NCBI GenBank assembly: GCA_000955785.1
Contig: JYOD01000016.1
Location: 37,058-101,057, forward strand
Reading direction: 5' to 3'
Length of the DNA stretch: 64,000 bases
Source of the DNA: Burkholderiaceae bacterium 16
Lineage (GTDB): Bacteria; Pseudomonadota; Gammaproteobacteria; Burkholderiales; Burkholderiaceae
Shown here: piece after piece, positions 7,766 to 15,827 of the stretch
Layout of the letters: each line of letters begins with the position of its first letter
Position numbering within the stretch: position 1 is the first letter of the stretch
The notes under the pieces: model-generated
Database searches by the model: none
The model's input: only the letters and a program-made list of their open reading frames with translations
What the model was told of the DNA's origin: nothing
Position numbers and translations under genes: made by a program

Positions 7766-9865
7766 TTAGTAGTAGAGCCCGATGTTGAGCATGACCGTGC
7801 GGGGATTGCCCACCGGCAGCACATTGTTGTTGAGACCGCCGGCATAGTACGCCTTGTCGAATACGTTCTTGACGTTGAGCGCGGCCTTCCAGTGCGATGC
7901 CGCATAGCCCACGGCAAGGTCCGCCACCGCATAGCCGGGCACCGTGTGGTTGAAGCTGTAGCCGCGCTTGGTGCTCTCGGCGCGGATGCCGGCGCCGGCG
8001 TACCAGCCCGCCAGCGCCCCGCGGAAATGCTTGGTGCCCCACAGGGAAACGCTATGCCGCGGCACATTGTTGAGCGGTTGGCCCACATTGGCCGCGACCG
8101 TGTCTTCCGTCACCTCGCTGGTGATATAGGCATAGGCCCCGGCCAGGCTCCAGCCGCCGCCGAGATCGGCGGTCAGCTCGGCCTCCAGCCCGCGCGTGCG
8201 CTGCTCGCCCGTGGCAATGCTGAAGCCGGTGTTGACCGGGTCGGAGCTCAGTACGTTGCGCCGTGTCAGGTCGAATGCCGCCAGCGTCAGCAGTCCGCTC
8301 TTGTTGGGCAGGTCGAACTTGATGCCAAGCTCGGCCTGCCGGCCGGTCTCGGGCTTGAAGGTGCCGCCGTTGACGTCGGTGCCGCTGTTCGGCAGGAAGG
8401 AGGTGGCGTAGCTGATATAGGGGCGCGCCCAGGTGGTCAGGTCGAACATCAGGCCAGCGTTGCCGGTGACAGCGCGCGCGGTGTCTTCCGTGCGTGCGCC
8501 GAGCAGGCGGTCGGTACTGCTGGTGCGGGCCGTGTCGTGGCGCAGGCCGGCCGTCAGCAGCCAGCGCCCGGCAAACCGCATCTGGTCGCGCACGTAGAAT
8601 CCGAGCGCGCTGACGTTGTCTTCAGCGCTCAGGCTATAGGCGCTGGGGCAATTGACGGCCGCGCCATAGACCGGCCGGTAGACGTTCAGCGCCGCGACCT
8701 TGCAGGTGCGCTGCAGTCGGCTCTCGGTGCTGCGGTTGTAGTCCACGCCCAGCGTGATCTCGTGCTGCGTGCCGGCCAGGTCGAAGCGCCGCTGCAGGTT
8801 GGTATCCACGCCGATGGTGGTGCCGGAGAAGTCCTGCTGCGTGCCGCTGCGGTTCAGCAACTGGCTGTTGACAGCCATGGTCCCGGCCGTGACCAGCGTG
8901 CCGGTCAGCGACAGCGTCTGCCAGCGGAAATTCTGGTTCAGCGTCCAGCCGGAATCGAAGCGGTGGGTCAGCGCATAGCCGAGCCGGTTCTGTTCGCCGT
9001 CGTATGGGGCCAGCCCGGGCTCGCCGATAAAGCGGCTGTTGGGCAGGGTGCCGTTGCGGTTGGCGGTCAGCGTGCCGTTCACGGGCAAGCCTTGCTGGCG
9101 CACGTATTGCCGCTCGTTATGGCTTGCCAGCAGGGTCAGGTCAGTGCGCGCGCCAAGGTCCAGCGACAGCGACGGCGCGATATAGCGGTTGCGGTAGTAC
9201 ACGTAGTCGGTCGGGTCGGCGCTGTTCATCGCCAGGGCGTTTACGCGCAGCGCGGCCTTGCCGTTATCCGAGAAGGGCGTACCGACCTCCGCCGTGACCT
9301 GGCGCAGGCCGTGGTTGCCGACCGTGAGCCCCAGCTCGCCGAACAGCTCGGGCCTGGGGCGCTTGCTGACGATGTTGACCATGCCGCCCGGCTGCACCTT
9401 GCCGAACAGCACCGAGGCCGGGCCTTTCAGCACTTCCACGCGCTCGGCGCCGAACAGTTCCTGCGCCACGCGGTTGTTGCTCTCGACCAGCAGGCCATCG
9501 ACGAACACGGATTCCGAGGCGCGCTGGCCACGGATGATGAAGTCGTCCCAGCCGCGCCGGCCGTAGACGTTGGTGACCACGCCGGCGGAATTGCCCAGCG
9601 CGTCGCCAAGGGTTTGCGCCTGCTGGCTGTCCATCAGGTCGCGCGTGATGATGGTGATCGATTGCGCGCTGTCTGCCGCCGAAGTGCCGGACTTGGTCAC
9701 GCTCGCCGCCCTGCGCGTGGCAAAACCGGTATCGGTGCGCGGATCTTCGGCGGCGCTGACCGTGACGGATGGCAAGGTGGTCACGGCGTCCGTGGCGGTC
9801 CACGCCATGGCGGGGGAGAGCAGGCAACCCAGGGTAACGAGGGCAATCAGTTGGCGAGAGAGCAT
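7766..9865 (-). CDS. TonB-dependent siderophore receptor
   Basis: This encodes a 699-residue outer-membrane receptor. It has a signal peptide ending near AMAWTA (residue 24), a TonB-box region (TLPSVTVSA), a plug domain (IITRDLMDSQQAQTLGDALGNSAGVV ... DDFIIRGQRASESVFVDGL ... VEVLKGPASVLFGKVQPGGMVNIVSKRP) and a 22-strand barrel ending ALNVKNVFDKAYYAGG and a C-terminal aromatic YY. The plug motifs match the siderophore-iron receptor subfamily. The substrate cannot be assigned. No TonB/ExbBD or siderophore genes are nearby. A Fur box directly upstream indicates iron repression. Confidence 0.93.
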   Translation of the reverse strand: MLSRQLIALVTLGCLLSPAMAWTATDAVTTLPSVTVSAAEDPRTDTGFATRRAASVTKSGTSAADSAQSITIITRDLMDSQQAQTLGDALGNSAGVVTNVYGRRGWDDFIIRGQRASESVFVDGLLVESNNRVAQELFGAERVEVLKGPASVLFGKVQPGGMVNIVSKRPRPELFGELGLTVGNHGLRQVTAEVGTPFSDNGKAALRVNALAMNSADPTDYVYYRNRYIAPSLSLDLGARTDLTLLASHNERQYVRQQGLPVNGTLTANRNGTLPNSRFIGEPGLAPYDGEQNRLGYALTHRFDSGWTLNQNFRWQTLSLTGTLVTAGTMAVNSQLLNRSGTQQDFSGTTIGVDTNLQRRFDLAGTQHEITLGVDYNRSTESRLQRTCKVAALNVYRPVYGAAVNCPSAYSLSAEDNVSALGFYVRDQMRFAGRWLLTAGLRHDTARTSSTDRLLGARTEDTARAVTGNAGLMFDLTTWARPYISYATSFLPNSGTDVNGGTFKPETGRQAELGIKFDLPNKSGLLTLAAFDLTRRNVLSSDPVNTGFSIATGEQRTRGLEAELTADLGGGWSLAGAYAYITSEVTEDTVAANVGQPLNNVPRHSVSLWGTKHFRGALAGWYAGAGIRAESTKRGYSFNHTVPGYAVADLAVGYAASHWKAALNVKNVFDKAYYAGGLNNNVLPVGNPRTVMLNIGLYY

Positions 9866-9896
9866 CGTACTGCGGGAGTGGCTAAAACGGCGGATT

Positions 9897-9915
9897 GTAA
9901 ATGATAATTATTAGC
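9897..9915 (-). promoter_or_regulatory. Fur box upstream of the TonB receptor
   Basis: The 19-base sequence GTAAATGATAATTATTAGC matches 15 of 19 positions of the GATAATGATAATCATTATC consensus. It lies about 30 bases upstream of the receptor start codon in the only AT-rich part of the intergenic region. Confidence 0.75.
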
Positions 9916-10152
9916 GTTTGTAAGATTTTGCAACGTTTCCGGATAGGGTTGTCCTGTGGCGTCCGGACCGCCTGCCAGGGGGCGGGCACGCCGAATGTGC
10001 AGAGCCGGGTTTCCAGGCGAAGGCCGGCGGTCTATGGTGACTAGGTGGCTGGAGAGGGCGCGCGGAGCCGGTGCCGGTCCGGCCAGGGCATGCCCTTGGC
10101 ATCTCGCTCTCTGTCTGTCTCTATCCGTTACCCGACGACACAGGAGAACACC

Positions 10153-10869
10153 ATGGATTCGTCAGCATCCCCGCGCCGCATCGTGATCACGGGCGCAGCC
10201 GGTGCGCTAGGCCGGGCCGTCACCCAGGCGTTCGCGGACGAGGGGGCCCGGCTGGCCCTGATCGACCGGGGCGTGGACGCCCTGCGGGCGCAGGCACCGG
10301 TGCCTGAGGCTGTCGACTGGCATTTGCTGCTGGCGGCCGACGTGACCTCGCCGGACAGCATGGCGGTGGCTGCACGCACCATCCTCGATGCGTTTGGGGG
10401 TGTCGACGTACTGGTGCACGTGGCTGGCGGCTTCGAGATGGGAGAGTCCGTCCATGCGCTCAGCCGGGAGTCCTGGATGCGGATGATGGATCTCAACGCC
10501 TGGTCGCTGGTGGCCGTCACGCAGCACCTGGTGCCCGCCATGCTCGCCCAGGGCGCCGGCAAGGTGGTGGCGGTCACGGCGCGCGGCGCGGCCAGCGGGG
10601 CTGCCGCGATGGGGGCCTATTGCGCGTCCAAGAGCGCGCTGCAGCGTCTGGTGGAAAGCTTGTCGCACGAGGTGCGCAGGGGCGGCGTCAACGTCAACAG
10701 CATCGCTCCGAGCATCCTCGACACCCATGCCAACCGCGCGGCCATGCCGGCCGCCGACCCGAGCGACTGGGTCTCGACCGCGGCGGCGGCACGCGCCATT
10801 GCCTTCCTCGCCTCGGACGCCGCGCAGGCCATCCATGGACAGCACCTGGTGCTGGACGGGTTGAGTTAG
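10153..10869 (+). CDS. Short-chain dehydrogenase/reductase
   Basis: This 238-residue protein has a classical SDR layout: nucleotide-binding GAAGALG at about residues 14-20, a VHVAGG strand motif near residue 93 in place of NNAG, and the catalytic YCASK near residue 156. [16 protein letters not shown] gives the substrate loop, and the C-terminal HGQHLVLDG is typical. It oxidises or reduces an alcohol/carbonyl with NAD(P); the substrate is unknown. The GGAG preceding the ATG at 10153 sets the start, and the frame is open further upstream without such a site. No operon partner; the next sequence downstream is gene debris. Confidence 0.88.
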   Translation: MDSSASPRRIVITGAAGALGRAVTQAFADEGARLALIDRGVDALRAQAPVPEAVDWHLLLAADVTSPDSMAVAARTILDAFGGVDVLVHVAGGFEMGESVHALSRESWMRMMDLNAWSLVAVTQHLVPAMLAQGAGKVVAVTARGAASGAAAMGAYCASKSALQRLVESLSHEVRRGGVNVNSIAPSILDTHANRAAMPAADPSDWVSTAAAARAIAFLASDAAQAIHGQHLVLDGLS

Positions 10870-10892
10870 CGCGGCCAGCGCGGTCGCCGGCG

Positions 10893-11021
10893 TCAGAACC
10901 TGTACCTGAGCGTCGCCATGGCATTGCGCGGCTCGCCGTAGAACCCCGTCCCGAACAGGCCCAGCCCGGTGTAGTACTTCTTGTTGAACACGTTGTTGAG
11001 GTTGAGGCTGAGCGAGACTGC
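10893..11021 (-). pseudogene. C-terminal remnant of a TonB-dependent receptor
   Basis: Only the last beta-strands remain: [15 protein letters not shown], then [13 protein letters not shown] ending with the terminal Phe and a TGA stop. This is the diagnostic C-terminus of TonB-dependent siderophore receptors. The reading frame runs into foreign sequence upstream near 11021, where a HutG fragment on the other strand begins. It is not a continuation of the intact receptor at 7766-9865, whose own C-terminus is complete. Confidence 0.8.
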
Positions 11022-11462
11022 TTGCCGTTCGACCAGATCGCGTGCGAGAGTGCGCGCCGCGGGCTGCCGTTCGACTATGTCTGCCTGGGCGTGAGCCGTC
11101 TCGCCAATACCCCGGCCCTGTTTGCCCGGGCCGACGAACTGGGCGTGTCTTACGTCGAGGATGTCGACTTGCAGGAACGGCATCTCGATGCTCGCCTGGC
11201 CGCGTTGAGGGAGCGCATGGCCCTGGCCGGGCATGTCTATCTCACCATCGATCTGGATGCGCTGCCGGCCGCCGTCATGCCAGGGGTCTCGGCGCCCGCC
11301 GCCTTTGGCGTGCCGCTGGCGGTAGTCGAGGCGCTGGTGGGCGAGGTGCTGCGCAGCGGCAAGTTGCGTGTGGCTGACCTGGCCGAATACAACCCCAACT
11401 ACGACCGCGATCATCAGGGCGCGCGGGTGGCGGCACGGCTGGCGTACCGGCTGCTGGCCTGA
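11022..11462 (+). pseudogene. C-terminal remnant of formimidoylglutamase (HutG-like, ureohydrolase family)
   Basis: The frame ending at 11462 reads [34 protein letters not shown], then [28 protein letters not shown] and a C-terminal [27 protein letters not shown]. These are the second half of an arginase-fold HutG, including the metal-binding [16 protein letters not shown] loop. The N-terminal half, with the other Mn ligands, is absent, and no start codon or ribosome site belongs to it. It abuts the TonB remnant head-on, so a deletion or inversion joined two broken genes here. Confidence 0.8.
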
Positions 11463-11489
11463 GGCGGGGTCCGCTTTTCCGGGGTCCGT

Positions 11490-12791
11490 CTATTTGCGCC
11501 GTGCCAGCGGTAGCGTCGCAAGCCGCTCCAGCACCACCGCGCGCATGCCCGCCGGAGCCGGTAGTTGTTCCAGCAAGGCTGGCCATCGCTCGTGGGCCAT
11601 GGCCACCGCATCTTTGACGGCGGCGGTGGCGATGCGCCCGGCGATTTTCGCCTCGCGCGCGAACTCGCGGTAGGTCTGCAGGGTTTGCTCGCGCTGCTGG
11701 CGGTCGATGGCGACGTTCTGGCCGAAGCCGGCAAAGCCCGGCAGGGCCGCCACGCTGACGATGTCGTAGGCAGGCGACAGCTCTGGCGCGATGCCGTTGC
11801 GGTACAGGAAGGAGAAGTTCTTCAGGTGGGCGTCGCTGTTGCCCAGCAGGGTGTTGACGGCCTGCCGGATAAAGAACTGCCGCACATCCTCGATCCCGCG
11901 CACGCTCAGCCGCTCCAGCAATTGCACCAGCACGGCGTAGGCGTCGCGGCCGGCGTACTTGCGATTGGGCATGCGGGTCAGCAATTGGCAACCGTCCTCG
12001 GCATGCACGCGTCCGCCCGGCGCGCGGTCGAAGCGGTCCACGGCTAGGAAGTGCAGATCCGCGCCAAGGGCTTCGGCCATGCCTTCCACCTCGATGGCGG
12101 CCAGCGGCGCGGGCCGGCACGGCGCGACCGCCACGCCGGCGGCCTGTGCCAACTGCATTGACACGTATTCGTTGAAGACCTGGCTGTCGTCGTTGCGCGC
12201 GGGCAGCTTGGCGATCAGGTCCGACAGGTGCCCATGGGTGGGCATGGTGTAGCGCTTGCCGGCATGCGCGGTGGAAAGCGCAATCTTGTTCTGCACGCCC
12301 GAGACCGAGGCCGCGCCTTCGGTGGCGCCTTCGATCACGGCAATTTCCAGGTTGTCCGCGCCACCCGTCACGCCAACCGTGCGTACGTGCGCGGGCAGGG
12401 CGTCGATGGGCGCGGGGCGCACCACCACCGCGCCGGGCAGGTCCTCGCCGGCGGCGGCCAGGATGCCGAAGTCGTCGCGGTCCTCGGGATGATGGCGCGT
12501 GGCTTCCAGCCGCTTGCGCAATTCGCTTTCGGGCAGCAGCCCGGCGAAGTACGGCGGCAGCGCGGCGTTGGTGTTGTAGAGCGCGGGGTGGAAGGGGTTG
12601 GAAAGCACCGCCGCGGTCAGCGTGTCATTGCCGGGGAAGGTCAGCGACAGGCTGAGCGTGGGCCGCAGAGGGTCGGCCCGGAAGGCTTCGGCGGGTACGA
12701 AGCGGCAGGTGCGCTCGACTTCGCACAGGTAGCCGCACAGTACGCCGTGCAGGTGTACTTCCAGGTAACGGGGGCGCAGTCCGGTGTTCAT
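11490..12791 (-). CDS. hipA: HipA-family serine/threonine kinase toxin
   Basis: This 433-residue protein carries the HipA N-terminal subdomain (LTFPGNDTLTAAVLSNPFHPAL; FAGLLPESELRKRLE) and the kinase core. SVSGVQNKIAL is the P-loop-like region near residue 163. AVDRFDR, NTLLGNSDAHLKNFSFLY (catalytic loop with Asp and Asn, about residue 318) and LSPAYDIV (metal-binding Asp) follow. HipA toxins phosphorylate tRNA synthetases or other targets and slow growth. It overlaps the upstream antitoxin gene by four bases, showing translational coupling. Confidence 0.93.
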   Translation of the reverse strand: MNTGLRPRYLEVHLHGVLCGYLCEVERTCRFVPAEAFRADPLRPTLSLSLTFPGNDTLTAAVLSNPFHPALYNTNAALPPYFAGLLPESELRKRLEATRHHPEDRDDFGILAAAGEDLPGAVVVRPAPIDALPAHVRTVGVTGGADNLEIAVIEGATEGAASVSGVQNKIALSTAHAGKRYTMPTHGHLSDLIAKLPARNDDSQVFNEYVSMQLAQAAGVAVAPCRPAPLAAIEVEGMAEALGADLHFLAVDRFDRAPGGRVHAEDGCQLLTRMPNRKYAGRDAYAVLVQLLERLSVRGIEDVRQFFIRQAVNTLLGNSDAHLKNFSFLYRNGIAPELSPAYDIVSVAALPGFAGFGQNVAIDRQQREQTLQTYREFAREAKIAGRIATAAVKDAVAMAHERWPALLEQLPAPAGMRAVVLERLATLPLARRK

Positions 12792-13081
12792 GGTTCCTGC
12801 TCCAGGAACATCTCGACCGATGTCCTGGCTTCACGGTCGGGGCCGCTGTCCTTGCCTTCGATCAGGCGCCGCACGGCGAGCAGGTGCTCGCGGGGCACCA
12901 GCACCCATTCCGCATCCAGCGCGGCGCCCACGGCTTCGAGTGTGGAGGCGCGCACATCGTGCCGGCCGCTCAGTGCCGTGGTGAGATTGGACGGCGCCAT
13001 GCCAATCAGCCGCGCCACGTCCCCAAGCGAGGACTTCCGTGCGGCGCGGCGGGCCTGAAGCTGGTCGTAGAAGGATGGCAT
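12788..13081 (-). CDS. hipB: HipB-like antitoxin, HTH domain
   Basis: This 97-residue protein has an N-terminal helix-turn-helix (SSLGDVARLIGMAPSNLTTALSGRHDVRASTLEAVGAAL, residues 16-55) followed by a C-terminal tail that would contact the toxin. It is the upstream partner of HipA, the usual HipBA order. It should neutralise the kinase and repress the operon through the repeat-rich operator directly upstream. Confidence 0.85.
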   Translation of the reverse strand: MPSFYDQLQARRAARKSSLGDVARLIGMAPSNLTTALSGRHDVRASTLEAVGAALDAEWVLVPREHLLAVRRLIEGKDSGPDREARTSVEMFLEQEP

Positions 13082-13118
13082 AGCATAGTTTCACATCAAA
13101 AGATATGAAATAGCATAG
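13081..13118 (-). promoter_or_regulatory. HipB operator candidate
   Basis: An inverted repeat TTTCACATC (13089-13097)/GATATGAAA (13102-13110) with a 4-base loop and one mismatch is framed by two direct copies of TAGCATAG (13081-13088 and 13111-13118). It begins at the hipB start codon, as expected for an autoregulated toxin-antitoxin promoter. The 60 bases beyond are strongly AT-rich and probably hold the promoter. Confidence 0.6.
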
Positions 13119-13260
13119 CACAAGCTATCTACGTATTATGATATTACATAATTTATTGGTAATTATTATGAAATAACAATGGCAGGCGAGTTGTCCGCGA
13201 GTCGACAACAACGCCCGAGAGCAACGCTTCCGGGATGGCCAAAGCCAATGGCGAACGATT

Positions 13261-14886
13261 TCACGCGGCCTTGTGACGGGCCGGCGCCAGCGCGGCGGGC
13301 GCCGGGATCCGGAAGCGGCCGATCTCATCCGGTGCGCACTGGGCGATCAGTCCCGTTTCCCAGGCCAGGTAGGCGCGGGCGGCGTCCTTGTTGCCTTCGT
13401 GGCGGTCGTGCACGAAGAACAGGTAGTCGATGCGCGTCTCGGGGGGCAGCGGCGCGGGTTCTGCTGCTTCGGGCAGGCCCGCGGCTTGCCAGGTACGGTA
13501 GCCGTCGGCCAGGCGATACACGCGCCGGTGGCCTTCGGCCAGCAGGTCCAGACCGGCCAGGTTGGCGATATGCGGCTCGCTGGCGATCAGGATGACCGGG
13601 TGGTCGTGCGTGGCGCCGAGGCGGTCGAGCGTGGCCGGCAGGCGCGGGCGGATCGACCAGGCCGCGCCTTCGGCATGGCCGCGGGCGTATTCGGCGCTGT
13701 CGCGCAGGTCGATGCGCAGCGCATCGGGCGCTTCGGCATACAGGGCGCGCAGCAGGTTGGCGTCGAGCACCGGCAGGGCGTGGGCGGGCAGGGTGCGCGG
13801 CGGCGCGGGTGCCTTGATGGCGGCATTAACGCCATGGGCCAGCACGGCGCTCTCGTAGCCGAGCTGGTGCAGCCAGCTCGCCACCACGGGCGCCCGCACA
13901 CCGTCGTCGTCGAACACGATCACGCGGCCGCCGCGTACGCCGATGTACTGGTCGGTGGCCTGCACCAGCTGGCCACCGGGCGCATGCTGTGCGCCGTCGA
14001 TCGATCCCTGGGCGAATTCCTCCGCGGTGCGGATGTCGAGCAGGTAGGTGGTGCGGCGGTCGTCGTCCAGCCACTGCTGCGCCTGCGTGGCCGACAGCGC
14101 GGGCAGCCCGTCGCGCTGCAGCAGCCGGGCCGAGCGCGCACGCGCCTCGGCCAGCTCGCCGGCTGCCGGGGCGGGCGGGTAGCGGCGCTGGCTGCCGTGC
14201 TCCAGCGCGTAGTCGGCCAGGTACCAGCCCTGCGTGCCGTTTTCCAGCGCCAGCACCGGATTGGGCAGGCCGAGGTTGCGCAGCGTCTGGGCCCCGATGA
14301 TGCTGCGCGTGCGCCCGGCGCAGTGCACCACCACGGTGGTCCGTGCATCCGGCAGCAGGGCGGACAGGCGCAAGGCCAGCTCGCCGTTGGGCAGGCTGTG
14401 TGCGCCGGGGATGGTCATCTTCTGGTGTTCTTCGAAGGTGCGGCCGTCCACCAGCACCAGCGGCTCGCCGGCGGCGCGGCGCGCCACCAGTTCCGCGGCG
14501 CTCAGGCGCGGCGTTTCCTGCAGGTGTTCCACCAGTTCGCCAAACGTCTTGGACGGCACGTTGACGCCCTTGAACAAAGTGAAGCCAGCCAGAGCCCAGG
14601 CCGGAGCGCCGCCGGCCAGCAGCGTGACGTCCCGGTAGCCCAGCGCCGCCAGCCGTTGCGCCGCGCGCCCGGCCACGCCGTCGCCGTCGTCGAGCAGCAC
14701 GATGCGCTCGCCCAGGCGCGGCGCCAGGCGCGCCACGTCCAGTTCCAGCCGGCTGTAGGGCAGCGGCACGGCGAAGAAGGGATGGCCCTCGCCATACTGC
14801 CCGTGCTCGCGCACGTCGAACAGCGCCAGCGGCTGGCCGTCGTTAAGCCAGCCGCGCAAGGCGACGGCGTCGAAGGATCGGGTCAT
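13261..14886 (-). CDS. Four-domain rhodanese-like sulfurtransferase
   Basis: This 541-residue protein consists of four tandem rhodanese folds. Only the second carries an active-site cysteine loop (VVHCAGRTRSIIGAQTL, about residues 187-203), preceded by LVLVDGRTFEEHQKMTIPGAHSLPNGEL. In the other three the loop is replaced (LLDDGDGVAG, VFDDDGVRAP, IASEPHIANL), so they are probably structural or bind substrate. The C-terminal 60 residues (IDYLFFVHDRHEGNKDAARAYLAWETGLIAQ) are a separate helical element also seen at the end of the divergent fusion protein. It would move sulfane sulfur between thiols in the cytosol. It lies 48 bases downstream of the thiol dioxygenase gene and is probably cotranscribed with it. 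Confidence 0.9.
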   Translation of the reverse strand: MTRSFDAVALRGWLNDGQPLALFDVREHGQYGEGHPFFAVPLPYSRLELDVARLAPRLGERIVLLDDGDGVAGRAAQRLAALGYRDVTLLAGGAPAWALAGFTLFKGVNVPSKTFGELVEHLQETPRLSAAELVARRAAGEPLVLVDGRTFEEHQKMTIPGAHSLPNGELALRLSALLPDARTTVVVHCAGRTRSIIGAQTLRNLGLPNPVLALENGTQGWYLADYALEHGSQRRYPPAPAAGELAEARARSARLLQRDGLPALSATQAQQWLDDDRRTTYLLDIRTAEEFAQGSIDGAQHAPGGQLVQATDQYIGVRGGRVIVFDDDGVRAPVVASWLHQLGYESAVLAHGVNAAIKAPAPPRTLPAHALPVLDANLLRALYAEAPDALRIDLRDSAEYARGHAEGAAWSIRPRLPATLDRLGATHDHPVILIASEPHIANLAGLDLLAEGHRRVYRLADGYRTWQAAGLPEAAEPAPLPPETRIDYLFFVHDRHEGNKDAARAYLAWETGLIAQCAPDEIGRFRIPAPAALAPARHKAA

Positions 14887-14934
14887 GAATTGCTCTGCGT
14901 GAAGAAGGGTGTTGGGGCGCCGTCCATTGCAGCC

Positions 14935-15537
14935 TCAGGTGGCGATCTTTTCGCTGCGGTTCAACTGGGTGGCGTTGTAGTTGACGATGTGCCCGGTTTC
15001 CGGCTCGATACCGATGCGGCCCGTCAGGGTTTCGAGCGGACGGCCGTAGAGGTGGAAATGCAGCGTCGGCGCGTCGCCGACCACGTGAATGCTGTGGATG
15101 TCTTGCGGCAGGAAGCTGATCGGCGTGCCCGGGCGCACCACCAGTTCGCGCTCCAGTTCGATGCTGGCTCGCTCGGGGTTGCTGCCGTCGTCGGTGCGGC
15201 GGTAGACGCGGTTGAGTTCATCGCCCTGCACCGCCACGATCACGGCCCAAGTGTCGTGGTTGTGCGGGATGGTTTTCTTGCCCGGCACGATGGAGTTGAG
15301 GTAGAGCGCCGGCAACTGGCCTTCTTCGCTCAACCGGTAGCGGGTGGAGGTGGTGGCGCCATCGCCGGGCGGCGGAAAGTCGGCAAAGCCGAACAGGTCC
15401 TTGCGGCTGGCCAGGTTCTGCAGGACCGCGGCGACCTGTGCCAGCGTGGCGCGGTCGATGTCGCGCCGCGCGGTCAGTGCGCGGACCTCGGCAAGGGTAG
15501 TGGCAATGGCGGCAGTGCGTTGGTTCTGGGTCGTCAT
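14935..15537 (-). CDS. Cysteine dioxygenase-type thiol dioxygenase (cupin)
   Basis: This 200-residue cupin matches bacterial cysteine dioxygenases. It has the iron-binding HNHDTWAVIVAVQGDELN motif near residue 92 (two His ligands), the third His in FLPQDIHSIHVVGD near residue 146, and LHFHLYGRPLETLTGR after it. Such enzymes add O2 to cysteine or another small thiol to give the sulfinate. The substrate could be cysteine, 3-mercaptopropionate or another thiol; it cannot be decided here. First gene of a two-gene operon with the rhodanese, and divergent from a gene that fuses the same two activities. Confidence 0.88.
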   Translation of the reverse strand: MTTQNQRTAAIATTLAEVRALTARRDIDRATLAQVAAVLQNLASRKDLFGFADFPPPGDGATTSTRYRLSEEGQLPALYLNSIVPGKKTIPHNHDTWAVIVAVQGDELNRVYRRTDDGSNPERASIELERELVVRPGTPISFLPQDIHSIHVVGDAPTLHFHLYGRPLETLTGRIGIEPETGHIVNYNATQLNRSEKIAT

Positions 15538-15614
15538 GGGGGAGTCCTTGGTCGGTGCGAAGCCGCGGCGGGTGGCGGCAGGCCTTCACTCTAAGGAATA
15601 CGCGGCTGCGCAAG

Positions 15615-15714
15615 AACGAACAATATCGACGATGCATATGCGAAGCCGTGCCGGCGGGCGAAGCGCGCCCATGCGCGGCGGCCACGGCATAACGATCTGC
15701 GATCTGATTCGTTA
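15615..15714. promoter_or_regulatory. Two-part operator-like region between the two sulfur dioxygenase genes
   Basis: Near the centre of the divergent region lies ATAACGAT-N10-ATTCGTT (15689-15713), which includes the perfect inverted repeat TAACGA/TCGTTA. About 74 bases away at 15615 is AACGAA followed by GATGCATATGCG. The same pair, with exactly the same N10 spacing in the main element and 72 bases between parts, occurs at 19219-19315 in front of the ABC transporter. The arrangement suggests a LysR-type (CysB-like) regulator with recognition and activation sites. Confidence 0.6.
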
Positions 15715-15827
15715 GCCGGCGGCGCAACTTCTCTTAGGCTCTAGCGTCCGGTGCGCGTGCAAGCCGCAGGCCGCGCAAGCCGCGCACTGTCCCCGCACTC
15801 TCCCAGCATTCACGAGAATTCCTCGCC

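Noticed and set aside
7892-9904. A 670-codon plus-strand frame opposite the TonB receptor
   Set aside because: The translation is compositionally biased antisense; plug and barrel motifs are clear on the minus strand.
13273-15594. A 773-codon plus-strand frame across the rhodanese and dioxygenase genes
   Set aside because: It is antisense to two well-supported genes and has no recognisable domain.
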